64,000 nt of DNA from Daphnia pulex. Its lineage: Eukaryota; Arthropoda; Branchiopoda; Diplostraca; Daphniidae. The notes beneath the pieces are model-generated. The model searched no databases. It saw only the letters and a list, made by a program, of their open reading frames with translations, and had not been told where the DNA came from. Both the position numbers and the translations under genes were made by a program. Every line of letters starts with the position of its first letter. Within the stretch, counting starts at the first letter, position 1. Positions 25,416 to 38,378 of this stretch are shown piece by piece. Where the stretch lies: NCBI RefSeq assembly GCF_021134715.1, contig NC_060019.1, positions 9,624,001 through 9,688,000 on the forward strand. Direction: 5' to 3'.

Positions 25416-26367
25416 TTAACGTCTGCCGAATCGGAGGAAAACGTGATCGACGTCCTGTCGCTTGACTCCGCGGTCGCTGTCGGTCATCGATGGGTCCCTC
25501 ATGGCTGCAATTCGAGATCGTACTGTATGGTAATTATTTTCGTCCGTTTACATGAAGCAACAATGTTAAACAAGCAAAAGGCCCGCATGCTCTAGCTAAA
25601 CGAGGGGGGAAGTGCGGCGGCGGCGGGGGAGGCCGTCAAGAACGTGCAACACACAAGTGGATGAGAAATCGAAATGGCCAAGGGCCATTATGTTCTTCAT
25701 CAAACACTTTAAGGCTTAGAAACATAGGGCAGTGACCGTAATCTGCAAACGGCCATCCTGTTCCCATAATATATCCAACACACAAAACGAGTATGGTCGT
25801 GACATTTGGAACAGCACGGAATGAACCGCTTGAAACGACGGTCTAGTGCCCTCGTAACGACTTTGAACGGAAAGAAAAAGTGGTAAGAACCATTTTTTTT
25901 GTGTGTTTATCTAGTATTGTTTTCTCTCAGTAAGCTGAAATCGAGGATTTATGGAGACTGCGGTTAATCTTTTGAGCTATCAAAGTTGGCATGCAATGGG
26001 CGTTACGCCACTTCAATAAGACATTCTTTGAGTGGATTTAGAGCGATATTGTAGGCGACTACGTATCGGGACGGTGAACATGAGCGCTGTGTGCGGAAGC
26101 GTATAAGAATAATCGACTCGCGTTACTTTTATCGTCCAGATATTGCTCGACGGCGTTGGAGATTTCGGCGATGCCGTAAAGGGCGGCGCAGATCCGACGG
26201 AGCCTAGGGGGAAGTGCGTCTGACACGTCCGGGTTGCAGTGCGGCGGAGGGATGCTGCCGGCCTCGGCGAAAGACGGCGCTCCGACGACCACCAAGACGA
26301 CGAAGGTTAGAACAGCGGCGACAGCCATCGTCGCTGCGGTGTGATGATTTCCCCTTGTTGCGGCCAT
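25416..26367 (-). CDS. Ms: Myosuppressin neuropeptide precursor (FLRFamide)
   Basis: Two coding exons on the minus strand: 26367-26127 and 25522-25416, split by a 604-nt intron. They join with matching phase to 116 codons (115 aa). Exon 1 carries a signal peptide ([20 protein letters not shown]) and the conserved precursor segment [11 protein letters not shown]...[13 protein letters not shown], with two cysteines. Exon 2 ends [15 protein letters not shown]-stop: a dibasic KR cleavage site, the decapeptide [10 protein letters not shown], then glycine for amidation and RR. The predicted product is [16 protein letters not shown], identical to the insect leucomyosuppressin core, which inhibits visceral muscle and acts on gut and heart through a GPCR. 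I chose the ATG at 26367 because an acceptor (TGCAG) lies just upstream at about 26388. An in-frame Met 13 residues later could also serve. Confidence 0.95.
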
Positions 26368-26387
26368 TTTAGGAATTATGGAGATGT

Positions 26388-29300
26388 CTGCATTACCGGA
26401 AATAAGACAAAAGCGTGACATGTGTAGAAAATGACTCCAGTAATTCAAAATGGGCGCTAGCTTGTTAATCAGTCCTCGATCGATCCTCGAGGAGATTCAG
26501 AATGGCCCCCAAGGTTTAGAAACACAATTTAAGGGGGAACATTTTGGCATTTTCATTTAGTAAGATGTAGCTACAGAATTCGTGTTGGCCTCATCTAGTC
26601 TTGAAAATGCAAGTCGAGTGAATTGCTCCCTCGCCCAGAATAAAGAAGACAGACATTTCTAATTTAATCGAGCCTTCCCCGGGGGGAAAATAGGAGAACA
26701 GAAGACGAGAAATAAGGAAAGAAACTGCTATAGCTCCTGTAATTTTCTTGACTTTTTTCACTTTCATTAGTAATATTGTGTAAATACTCATTTCCATGGT
26801 TTCTGCCATCTTGCGTTGCAGCAGGCACCCGCTCATTTCCTGTCCCATTGAATCTTTGAATGCAATTTGTTGGAACAAGTGTCGCCGGATTAATGGAGGT
26901 GCAGTGTGCGCCTTCTCACTTTAGACTGAACCTAATGGTTATACGGCATGGAAGCTGAAAATGCCACCATTTATCACCCTTTCATCAGACCCCTCTAATT
27001 AAGGAAACTAATAATTGAGACCATGCGTAGGCCAATCAACGTCATTCTTATCATTGGAACCTAACATATTTGCTGCGAACACTTTTGCTATCTTTGACAT
27101 TTCCACTCTACAGTTCATTTGTCCCCGTAAGTCCTACTTTTTTTATTTCCCTATATGTCAAAAGTTATCTTTCTGTATGATAAATCAAGCCAACGAAATT
27201 CCGGACCACCAACTTCTCCCTAGAATATTCAATCTGCTTATGTAACTTTCTGCTCGTCTTGACTAGAGATCAATCTGACAAACAACTTTCAGCCCGACTG
27301 CGCATCAACAGGTGAACCGTGATCTCTCAGTAAGTTTCTTTTCTTTTGGTTGACTAAATTATTCAGTAGCTCTTGCTTTTGTTTTTCCAGAACAAGGACG
27401 GGATAAAAATTTTGATTGCCGTCCGATATTCAAGCTTGTTACCATCCGTCAAAGTTGCAAGCAGTCATGGCTTATGCCATGACGTTCGTTCAAGACGAAA
27501 TCTTGGTCCCGAAAAATGCCTAAGTTCCTCTTTTTTTTTTTTTTTTTTTTTAACTTTCATTACTTAAGGACGACTATTTAAACTTAGTACTTGAACTCTG
27601 AAAACGAGTTCTCCGTGCCGCTAGGCCAATCGGCTGGTATAAGCTGGTATAAGGAGCAACTCGTAAGTTGGCTTAGAAACCAATTTACAGCAACTTAACG
27701 GCACACAAAAGTGAGAAAGCGCCGGATAGACATGTCATGGGCGATCCTCGTTTCAAAATTATTCAGCGTGGGAAGATGACGAGGACAAGCTGTACTAGAA
27801 AAGGTGGTTTATGATTCTCTGCCAGACATTGTTTCCCTTTTTTGGTTTTACTACTTGCCCAAATGACCCACATAATCACTTGAATAACTTTTGAAATGAG
27901 GTGGACTTTTCTAACTTCTCTATAGGATTTTGCCGAGCCGTAAATGTTCACTAATGGATACACTACAGTTGACGATAGCGAGACCACTCCCGCTTCCGTT
28001 TGCCGCGCCCCGTTTAAAACAGATTAATTTTGACAGTTGCTGCGACAGGAAATTTGAATAATCTACACGCTTATGGTAAGAAATTAATTTTTCAATTATT
28101 AAGCTAACGAGGGATGGGGTTTGATTTTCTATTTACCTGTTTGAAAGATTTCTTTAAGTAGAAATGGAATGGACTGCGGGAAGATCTCGCGATTCCGGGG
28201 AAGTTGGAAGAAGAGAGCGGATCACTCGGATGTTAACTGCTTACTAAAGTTGATATCCGTGCAGGAGCGCATCTTTTATGGGGCCAGAGCGTGCGGGCGG
28301 GAGTGTATCGGTACGCCTCCCAAACTGTCTCCTGCGCCTCAGACTACCGGTCCAGAGAGTTGCGACGCATTCTGGGGCTGGATCCCGCCTACGTAGCGAT
28401 ACAGCAACGTCGCACTCTCTCGTCGTACCGTACGTCCTGTCTCGCTTATGCATCCATCCCGCCGGTTTCTTCATCTCTTCTACGACGCTTTTCTTTTTTC
28501 CCCTCTTATCCCCACGTATTTACCTTTTAAGGAATGACGTAGGGGGTGTTCTGCTCCTGACTTCATTTTCTTCTTCTTTTTTTTCTCTATCCACCTCTTT
28601 CGTCTTCTTTACTACGATCCCTGACTTCAGCTGAGGCATCCGAGAATGTTTTGGAAATGTGATATATCAGCCTCAAGCTTTCGATAGCTTTATGTCAGTG
28701 GACAAACATTCAATCCGACGCAATTGTTGACTTCAAGTATATCTATGACGACCGAAGATATTGAGCGAACATCTATTTCCCCTTTTTCGTTTTTTTTTTC
28801 AGTTTCTTCATTCCACGAGAAAATGACATCAAATCCCTGGAAATGTGTGGCTTGGTCCCGTGTGGCGTGTCGCAGAGTCACGATAAATGCGACTTTTTTT
28901 GTAGTAAGTGTTACGAAATTATTTTTATCATGATTAAGTATGTAAGAGTTATTATTGGAATTCCCATCAGAACGTCATGGATGCCGCTGCCCACTCTATT
29001 ATGCAATTATTGTAAAATGATTGAAGAATGAGGACGGGAAATAAGGAGTCGGCTGTAGGAAACAAGAGTGACGTGATGCCTTAACCAAGAATAATCGTTT
29101 GGCCAGATCGAAAAAAGGTGACGAAACTATGCCGTATGCTTAAAATTCATTGCGCAATTTTCTCTTCCGGCGACGAGCTCGATCCATCATCCCCGATGAT
29201 GCGAGTGGTCCTGTCCCCCTTTCCTTTTTTTTAATTCGTTGATTTTTTGCTCAACATTCATTCCGCCCGGAGCACGGGATCTCTTGTCTTCTGACGTGCT

Positions 29301-31682
29301 TAGTTCCGCAATGCGGACCTGTGGCTCCACAATATCACCCTCCGCATCCTTTTATCTTCGTCGGCTTTCTTTCTGAAAGACATACCATTTATATGAGCTC
29401 CCTTCTAACTTTCAGGGCGCAAGAGTCGTCGTCATCATCAACAAATTAATGTCCGTAACCTTTTCTTTCCCCCTCTTACATTCTTTTATTAGTTATACAT
29501 CTCATCTCGGATGTATTCGTCTTCAGTCGAGTAATCATGACGAGTAACAGTTTGCCGGATGAAAATAAGAAACAACAGCTTAGGCCACTTAATATTCCTT
29601 TCATCTTTTTTTTTTCCCGAAGAGGGAATTCTCCGCGTTCTGTCTCTCGCGGGAAATTCCATTTTTATGATCGTCAACGGGAGTTCCTTACACAACGAAA
29701 AGAGCAACAAATGGACGAGAAATTCTTTTTTTTTTTGCTGGGTCCCAGAATTTCTAGTCTGGCGAACATATTGGTTGCCATAGTATTAATATAATCGCTG
29801 CCGGGGTGATGTTCGGGTGAAATCGAAAGTGTCATTGGTCCGGCCGACCAACTAGAAAAACGACGCGCGGTAGGTTTGACATTCTCCCGGCGATAAGGCC
29901 GGACCACGGAGACGCGCATTCGTTGTCGGCCTTATCTCTTTTTCGGTGGGTTACAAACGAAGAGGAAAGTGTGTCTTGATTAATTTACGATCTACATCAT
30001 CAATTCGGGGCTGGCTGTTTCAATCGAGTTGCGGTACCGTAACGCTACGTCGTAACGCAACGGCACCACAGTTTCTGGTATCAAAGCGATACCCATTTAA
30101 CTCCATAGCTAGGCGAGATGAAATGATATGGGCAAATAGGCGCCGGGACAAAAAATGGCCAAAGAAGAGAGTAGGTGGACGACGACTGGTGGGAATGACG
30201 TACTAAGTTTTTATTCACGCCGCTTGTCATACATTGGAAGCAAACAAGTTTGTACTGGGTCCGTTAAAGCTATGGCGCTTATCTGTTACGACTTTCTTTC
30301 TCGTCCGTCTATCTATCTTTGGCCAACGCAATTTTATCCTTTACAAGACAGAATAGTATATACATTGAAAATGAGTCAATATTTGAAATCGACATGACAA
30401 ACAATCTATTACCGGGCATCCCACTTGTCGCAAGTGCAATGTCAATTTCAATCTACCCCCTTCGTTCAATAGTGAACTGAATTTTTCGCCTTCTCGTTCG
30501 TGACATTCTAAATCGTTCCAGGACCCGTTTCAAAGAAATGCCGGCATCCACTTTCAAGAAAACCACTCGGTGAAAAAAATGCAGCTCAACCGCCACCACC
30601 AGACCACCACCCAACTGAATCACATGGGAGAAAAACGAAAAAGCAAACAATTTGGCAACTAGGTCGTGGTAAAACAATTTGATTTTGTTTTTTTTAATTT
30701 ACCACTTATTGAAACTTACACAGGTGCAAATGGATTGCAACGCTGGCGGCTGTCGCTCCCCAATATTGTTTTTAAGTTGACAACTGATCCGCCCACTTCC
30801 CATGCCTGAATGACTAGGCACAATTTGCGTTGAAAGGTCTACGTTCTACACACCTACATCTCTGCGCGTGCCAAAAGTGAAAGTTTCAGATTTCTGCCCT
30901 TTTTGAACTGATTGACCTCATTTTCGATGTACTTGTTTCACTCCGTCTGTGAGCTTCTCTGCCCTAGGAATATCTCGTAGCATATTCAGCGAATAGTGAC
31001 GCAGGCACTCGTCCGTTTGCCTTGGGGCCGTCGAAAGAAAAAGTTGTATTTTTTTTTTTTCACTTTAGTCCAAACAGTTTTGTGTGAGGACCTTGAGCGG
31101 GGCTTGCATTCTACAGTCGGTTGTGGTTGGAGGTTTTTATCGTCAATAACAAGCTAGGCGTGCTCGACAAATCTAGCCAACAGTGTGTGCTCGGCTGCTA
31201 CGGCATCTTGTCATCTCTAACTACGCGTAGGATATTGAAGGTAATCTTCACAAATGACTGACATCCATTTTTACAAAAAAAAAAAAAAAAAAACGAAACT
31301 CTTTTAGAACAAACCTGTAGTGCAGAGTATCAGGTAACAAACTAACTGCGCGGCGTTTGGCTTGGTTTTTATCTTTTACAACAAGAGTTCGTTTTTACAG
31401 CCTTAAGCTACGGGATTTATTTTGTGTTACTATCCAAACAACGACACTGGATTACCTTTGTATGTCAACAGATCAGGTCAATCAACAAACATCATTCAGA
31501 TAGTACGACTGAAAAAAAATTCCCCTGCGGATATTTATAATATTTTTGTTGGATTCGGTGATAACATTTGATTGCGACATCCCTTTTTGTTAGGGTCAGT
31601 AGGGGCAGATCATGATGATGATACAAATATTTGATGCATCTTTGTTTTTTCATCTCTCTGTCGGTCTAGTTTCGATTAGACC
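26388..31682. other. Intergenic region between myosuppressin and ACSS3
   Basis: About 5.3 kb between divergent genes, presumably with upstream non-coding exons and promoters for both. It includes a 22-base poly-T near 27531-27552 and a poly-A near 31275-31293. A GC-richer block at about 28170-28450 is open in several frames on both strands, but I recognise no protein in it. Nothing else here can be supported as a gene. Confidence 0.5.
27531..27552. repeat. Poly-T tract
   Basis: A homopolymer of about 22 T. No target-site duplication or upstream retroposed body was recognised. Confidence 0.85.
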
Positions 31683-34600
31683 ATGTTGGGGACTGCTAGA
31701 CGATGTTTGCTGCCAAGGCGCCATGCGCTTCTAAGTGTCGGACGCTTTAACGGCTCGCGACAATCAAGCAGAAATGAAAGCGGATCTAAACGTAGTAGCG
31801 CCGCCAGTCATCAAGGAAATCGTCTTTTTGGTAAGTGGCTTTTTTTATGTTAGTTCAAACTGAATTGTGTCTGTTAAAATGACCTTTTCCTTCTTTCCAG
31901 ATGCGCAAACACCTCCGACTTATGCGAATGTGTACGAGCGATCGATCCATGATCCGGAACAATTTTGGGCCGAAGAAGCTGAAAGAATCAGTTGGATGAA
32001 ACCGTGGTCTCGTCCCATGGTTAACAGCAATCCACCCTTCACCAAATGGTATTAACTTGATTTCTGGGCTTATCGCCAGTAATCCATGACGCGACGATCC
32101 CAATTTTAGATTCCTCCGTCTTCTTCTCCTTCTTCTTCTCCCACGTCCTTATTGCTGTAGGTTCGTCGGAGGCGAGACCAACGCCTGTTACAATGCGGTC
32201 GATCGCCATGTCGTCGATGGACACGGCCAACGGGCTGCCATCATCCACGACAGTCCAGTCACGTCCACTCAACGATCCATCACTTATGCTGAGCTACAAA
32301 AGCAGGTCTGGATGCTCTCCCCCGGCTCCTTGTAGTCGCTTTCTTTTGTACCTAGTAGTTGTTTCTGTCAACCAACGGCGAACCCAACGTTTGTTCTGCT
32401 TGGCATTCAGCGTCGTCCTAGAGACGTATACGCCAGTAGACCGCCGCTGTTGACATTACACAGACTCTGTGGTGCAATTCAATAACTAAGGGAGAGTAAT
32501 CATGACGCAATCCATCGGTTTACTGACGCTCCTGGTGCAAAACACACAATTTTGTTGGGTGGGGGGGGGGGAGATCTGCGTCTCCTACATAACGGAAGTC
32601 GTCCATTATGTCCGTGCCCTTTATCGAGGAACGGCAGGCCTGCTCTAGCGTGATACCCTTTATTATAGAGCAATGCATCCCTGTAAGCCAACTGGAAACA
32701 CTGAGGGCGCTCCCCTTCTTCCGGCCGATTTTCGATTCAACTCCCACGGCCTTTGTTGTGTTTGTATTTTTTGGGGGGTAGGAAATCGAAAATTGGGAGG
32801 GACGCAATTGATGTAATAGACTTTTGAAGATAACTGGAGCCTATTTGCAATAAATTTCGTACAGGTTTCCAAGCTGGCGGCCGCTCTGTCCTCTTACGGC
32901 GTGAAAAAGGGCGACAATGTCCTAATCTACATGCCCATGATTCCTGAAGCGGTAATCGTTACTCTTTAGCACGTGATAGCCACCCGAGGCACCCGTAATA
33001 AATTGTTATAAATGATGATCTTTTTTTATTGGCAATAATAGGTTGTAGCCATGCTGGCCGTTGTCCGACTCGGCGCCGTCCATTCGCTGGTTTTTGGTGG
33101 TATAAACATTAAAGAGAGAAACGAGCGTTATGTTTTGTTTCCTTGGGGGGAGGGGAAGAAACATGGGGTTGCTTGTCAAAAATTGGGTGATGGAATCGAT
33201 CGTCTTTTGTGGTCGCAGGTTTCGCCGCTCGTGAATTATCCGTCCGCATCAAACACGCCGAACCGAAAGTAATCATCAGTGCCTCGTGCGGTGTGGAGCC
33301 TACTCGCTTGATTCGGTAAAACTTGTTATGTGCAACTTGCCACTCTCTTTATGTTTCCTCTATTGCTTATAGCTTCTATTGCTTATAGCTTCTTCCTTCC
33401 CTGCCTTCGTCCATACATCTTGCATCTATCTATCCATCCTTGTTGCTGGGCCCAACTGAATTACATCTGTCCCAATTTGGTGGGGGTAATCGATGCGATG
33501 GCCGTTTGATTCCATTTTCGGTGAACGCTTATCTCGCCCTCAAACAAGCGGCCGCAGACATTTCCCCTAGTGACTAGCTGACTCTTGTGGCATTTCCCGA
33601 TTGAATTAAGTTTACTTGTTGGGCTAAAAAGAAAAACCCCACCCCTCTTGACTCTCCGGGAAGTTTTGGGGGCAAAGTGTAAAGTGGATTGCAAGTTAAG
33701 TCACAGCCATCACTCTAACCAGACAGAGTCAATAGTTTGATTTGCCGGGTGTATACCAGTCGTTTTACAGCCCAACCTTATTAGTCTGTGCACTAATATT
33801 GATATACCCCAACCTGATGTTCGTATGTATCTGTATCGTGTAGGTACAAACCTCTACTAGATCAAGCCATCTCCATGTCGGGGATTCAACCCAAGCGCTG
33901 CATCATCTATCAGCGGCCTGGCTTGCCGGAAATAGCCGCGATGACACCTGGCCGGGATGTGTCATGGCAAGAGGCGATGGATGGTGACCGGTCACACGAT
34001 TGCGTGCCGGTGGAAGCCAATCAAGCCATGTACATTTTGTACACTTCGGGAACTACAGGTAAATCTATAATTTAATATCATAACTGGAATAACTCTCTCG
34101 TCCATCCCGCATTGATGGGGTCCGCCATTCAATTCCCGCCAATTGCTCACGCGCACGTTGATGAAATAAGTCTTGTTAGTGTCACGCGGAACGGGGACAC
34201 ACAGTGGTTATGTTTGTTGCGACAATTTCCATCGCTCATTGTACTGTCTCAGTATCTATTACATCTGACATTCCAAACATTTCCATAATTTGAAGACGTT
34301 TTGTGCACGCAGGCGATCCGAAAGGCATTCAAAGACCGACCGGTGGCCACATAGTTGCCTTGTCGTGGGTCATGAAGAATATCTACGACATGAAAGGAGG
34401 AGAGAGATGGTAAGCTAAAGCACCTTATCGATTATTCGTCGAAATCTGTATCGATTGTGGCAAATGCTTGCCAACTGACCAGCAGCAGCGGGGGTTTCAT
34501 TCTCAATTACTTGATAGGTGGGCGGCTTCCGACCTCGGTTGGGTAGTAGGTCACTCATTTATCTGCTACGGCCCTCTCTTGGCCGGATGCACTACCCTCA

Positions 34601-36049
34601 TTTACGAGGGTAAACCTGTTGGAACTCCCGATGCCGGCCAATTTTTCCGCGTTATTCAGGATCACGGCATTCAAGGATTTTCCACTGCCCCGACGGCCCT
34701 GCGTGCCATTCGTCGGGAGGATCCTGAGCTGGAATTGGGCCGCAAATACAACACTTCTTCGTAAATGAAAGTTTACTGGTCCTGTTTTGTTTTTTACTAA
34801 CGTTTCATCTTCTCAGATTGCGTTATGTCTTTTTGGCTGGCGAACACTGCGACTATGAAACGCGGAATTGGGCAGAAGATAAGATCAAAGTAAGGGGAAA
34901 ACGTTCAATACGATAAGATCAGTTTCACGTCCATCTCTCGTTTCGTGTGATTTAGGTCCCCGTGTTAGATCATTGGTGGCAGACGGAATCGGGCCATCCG
35001 ATCACTTCCACCTGTGTAGGGTTGGGACACTCTTTGAGCCCTCCGCGTGACGCAAGTGGAGTACCTGTGCCCGGATACAATGGTAGACACTAGACATTCG
35101 TGTTTTTATCGTGTTGACTCTTTTGCAAATCAATTTAATTTCTTTTCTTTTCTTTTTTGTTTTTTTAGTGAAGGTTCTCAACGCCGACAAGGTGGAAGCC
35201 GAGCGTGGGACACTGGGGCGGATCGTGATCAAGTTACCTCTCCCACCTGGCACAATGAGCACGCTATACCGAGCGGATGATCGGTTTTCTTCCATCTACT
35301 TCAAAGACTATCCGGTAAGTGCGGAAACAGAGTAGTAATGCGCAACGGATGAATTCCCAAGTATTTGAAAAAAATACTCTTTTGTCGTTTCTCACAGGGC
35401 TACTACGATACGATGGATGCCGGAGTCATGGATGCCGACGGTCAGCTCTACGTCATGTCCCGCGACGACGATGTTATAAATGTTGCAGGTCACAGGCTTT
35501 CTACATCCGCGCTGGAAGAAGCACTTTTGGAACATCCGTGCATCTCTGAAGCCGCCGTCGTTGGCGTACCAGACGAAATGAAGGGCGAACTCCCACTGGG
35601 ACTTTACGTTACAACGAAAGGTGCCCATTTGCATACCAACTGCTCGAGCAGTAACCTCGAGTTTGATTAGCTGTCAGATTCATGTATATTTATTATTCCT
35701 CTTTTACGCATATGTAGCCAACACCAAACCTGAAGAGGAAATCAATAAAGAAGCTGTCCGATTGGTGCGAGAGCTGGTGGGCCCAGTCGCTGCATTCCGC
35801 CTCGTCTCTGCCGTTGCGACTCTGCCTAAAACGCGTTCAGGCAAAATTGCCCGGAAATCTATCGCCGACTTGGCTCGGAACAAAAGAGTAGTGGTAAGAC
35901 TCCATAGGGCCCCCTTATTGATGAATTTGATGCTTTCAATTTTTGATTTTCAGATTCCTCCGACGATTGAAGACCCCAGCGTCTATGGAGGAATAAAAAA
36001 AGCATTGCAGGGACTCGGTTACGCCCTGAATGCTCCTGACCCCGAATAG
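31683..36049 (+). CDS. ACSS3: Acyl-CoA synthetase short-chain family member 3, mitochondrial
   Basis: Fifteen coding exons close to 693 codons (692 aa; human ACSS3 is 686): 31683-31830, 31901-32048, 32161-32305, 32865-32951, 33042-33099, 33219-33315, 33844-34058, 34313-34409, 34518-34760, 34817-34889, 34956-35082, 35169-35314, 35398-35620, 35718-35893, 35954-36049. An Arg-rich, acid-poor N-terminus ([16 protein letters not shown]) is a probable mitochondrial presequence. The ACAS_N-type domain includes [19 protein letters not shown]. The AMP-binding motif reads [14 protein letters not shown]. Later come [55 protein letters not shown] and the C-terminal [13 protein letters not shown], with the adenylation lysine. 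The enzyme makes propionyl-CoA or other short acyl-CoAs from acid, ATP and CoA. The choice of ACSS3 over ACSS1/2 rests on overall similarity and the IQRPTGGH segment. Confidence 0.94.
33356..33391. repeat. Short tandem duplication in ACSS3 intron
   Basis: The unit TCTATTGCTTATAGCT is repeated directly within the 528-nt intron 33316-33843. No function inferred. Confidence 0.7.
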
Positions 36050-38378
36050 ATGAATGTGTGGCGCAACTGGCGTCTTCGTTTCCTCCCCAAAAGTTTAGAA
36101 TTTCCTCCCCGAACTTTTCGGTCTCCACGGTGCAAGAACTCCAAACTTAGTGGTCTTCATATACAGGAACGACTTGGTGCAACACAGTGATATATATGCT
36201 GCCTTATCTTATATATGCGAGTGAATTTAGCTTCGCGGACTTGTTGGCTCTACGACAGCGAAAAAAATCGAAAATGCAATGGTGCCTTGTTCACATGGTG
36301 GTATTTTTCTGCACGTCTTCTAGTTTGTGTTTTACAAGACGGGCAGTGAGAGTTGTGATTAGTTACTCCGGGGATTTTTAGCTTTGATACCTTTGTAGAG
36401 TACGCATATATACCTGTAAATAGCTTAATAGTAATACGGGGGCGGAGGAATAATCCAGAGTCGGTAGTATTGAAGGCATACGTAGTACAGTTTTTTACGG
36501 TGGGTTACCCTATAAACAGAACAGAGAATCGATTGGCCGAATCAGCTGTTACACACAGATACAGCGCTCACATGACGTCACAGGCTCACGGCAATATCCG
36601 AACTCCGAAGGTTATGAACTTAATACTAGCTAGACCCGCGTTTCCCATGCGTTTTCTTTAACAATATCCTGACCGGATCGCAAACTCGGCAGTGATATTT
36701 CGTTCTCAAGTGTTACCAATATGATATTACGAATAAGGAAAAGTCGGTTATTGCTAGGCAATCGATATCAATACCAATACGCTCTTATCGAGAATCCTAA
36801 TACTGTCAAGTTAGCGACACAATTTATCCAAACGCAGCCAACAAGAACTTTATTAAAAAGGATAACTTGAATCCGTAATAGGACTGCAGATCAAAAAAGT
36901 GTTCTTAAGGCTACATTTATTGTATGTGCCTGATGGTAATAACTGTCTCATAGTGTCTGGATATTGTCCGGAATCATAATAAGAAAAATTGCCATTAATA
37001 AGATAAATATTGTTCTGATGAAAATAAGTCCTAAAAACCTGTGTGTCAGCTCTCAGCTGTTGAGTGTCTAGGTAGTGTATGGAAAATGTCATATTGTGTT
37101 AAAGCACCATCAATCATTCTAGACTTATTTTATCAAAAATTTTAAGTTAGTTTTTTTTTTAATTATTAGCACCAAATTGCATCATTTAAAAAATGTGAGC
37201 CGAAATTTTTAAATATTGTAATTGAAAGTTAGGACCACCTCAGATTGGAAATCAGTTTTGATATTGTCTACTCAAAACAAAAAGTTCTTACAGTGTGTGC
37301 ACGTTATTTCAAAAGAGTGTTATCGTTTTAAAAACTTGAAATATAGCAAGGGAGTTTCTCTATTTGTAAACTCAGAACTGCTTTGTTATCAGAGATACTT
37401 GCTCAGCAATACGTGTTGGACTGTGTGTGGTAGCTTTAGGAATCTGTCAACAAGTAAAACAACGAGGACGACTACTGGTAAGTCTTTTTCACGATCTGTT
37501 TTTCGTACCGATTTGTTTGATAGAAAGCTATTCTAGATTCTGTCAATAGCTCTAGTCATTAAATTTTTCTTAGAATTGCCAAAAGGCTTTATTGTTAACG
37601 AAACGATAATAGGTAGGTATGTATGACAAAAGTAGTTTCCCCCTAATTTTGTCATCTGCAAAGTCTTTGAAGCAGTGACGAAACCGAAAACTATCTCTTT
37701 CACAAAATTTTTAAAAATATGTTTAGAATTTACTTTGAGGTTGCTATAATGATATACATATCATATAAACAAAGATATGTGTTTGTTCGGGATGCCGTTT
37801 GTTCGGGTGGAGCAAAATAGCGAATGCATGGGTTTACACAAATCTTTGATACATCCGACACCCACTCAGTTATTCACATAAGAAAGATGAAAAAATATTT
37901 CATGTTTCAATCTCCGACCCAGATGATTAACTGAAAATAAAGAAAAATTGGGCATTTTTTTAAGACTCTTCGTGGAAAACTGATTTCACGGCAAATTTAA
38001 TTTGGTTCGTTTCCTGTCACCTCTCGATAGATTCTTTTTTTGTAGGACGACCAGAAACATGATAAAACATCTCCTCTTTCTTTTGTAATGCAAGGCTTTA
38101 TAAATATTTCTTTACCTCTAGTCATTTGATTCAGTTTTGTGGTGATTCTTGGTCTTCTCGGAAATCGATATTAGTGTCTGTATTGGCTTCGTATTGCTAC
38201 AGATAAATATCGGTACGCAACAACTGGTAAACAACAGCTTTTTTGCGTCTATTTTAAAAGGTTAATAGGTACATTTTAAAAAGTCAAGAGACATGTTCAA
38301 TTGATAATTCTTCTCTTTGATTTCCTAAAATCCTCCGTGACTTTTTGAAGCTTCTCTTGATCTTCTTAGGAGAATTTC
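36050..38378. other. Convergent intergenic region (ACSS3 / hydroxylase paralog)
   Basis: About 2.3 kb of AT-rich sequence between convergent genes. Short open frames (for example a basic 49-residue one beginning at 36721) have no splice or family support. I see no gene. Confidence 0.55.

Noticed and set aside
26591-26878. Minus-strand ORF upstream of myosuppressin
   Set aside because: Composition is not protein-like and no junction links it to the myosuppressin exon, which has its own acceptor at about 26388.
27531-27552. Poly-T as the tail of a retroposed element
   Set aside because: No recognisable element body or flanking target-site duplication. Homopolymers of this size occur elsewhere in the window.
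36721-36870. Basic 49-residue ORF starting MILRIRKSRLLLGNRY
   Set aside because: Short, AT-rich, with no conserved motif or neighbour context. Chance open frame is likely in 2.3 kb of spacer.
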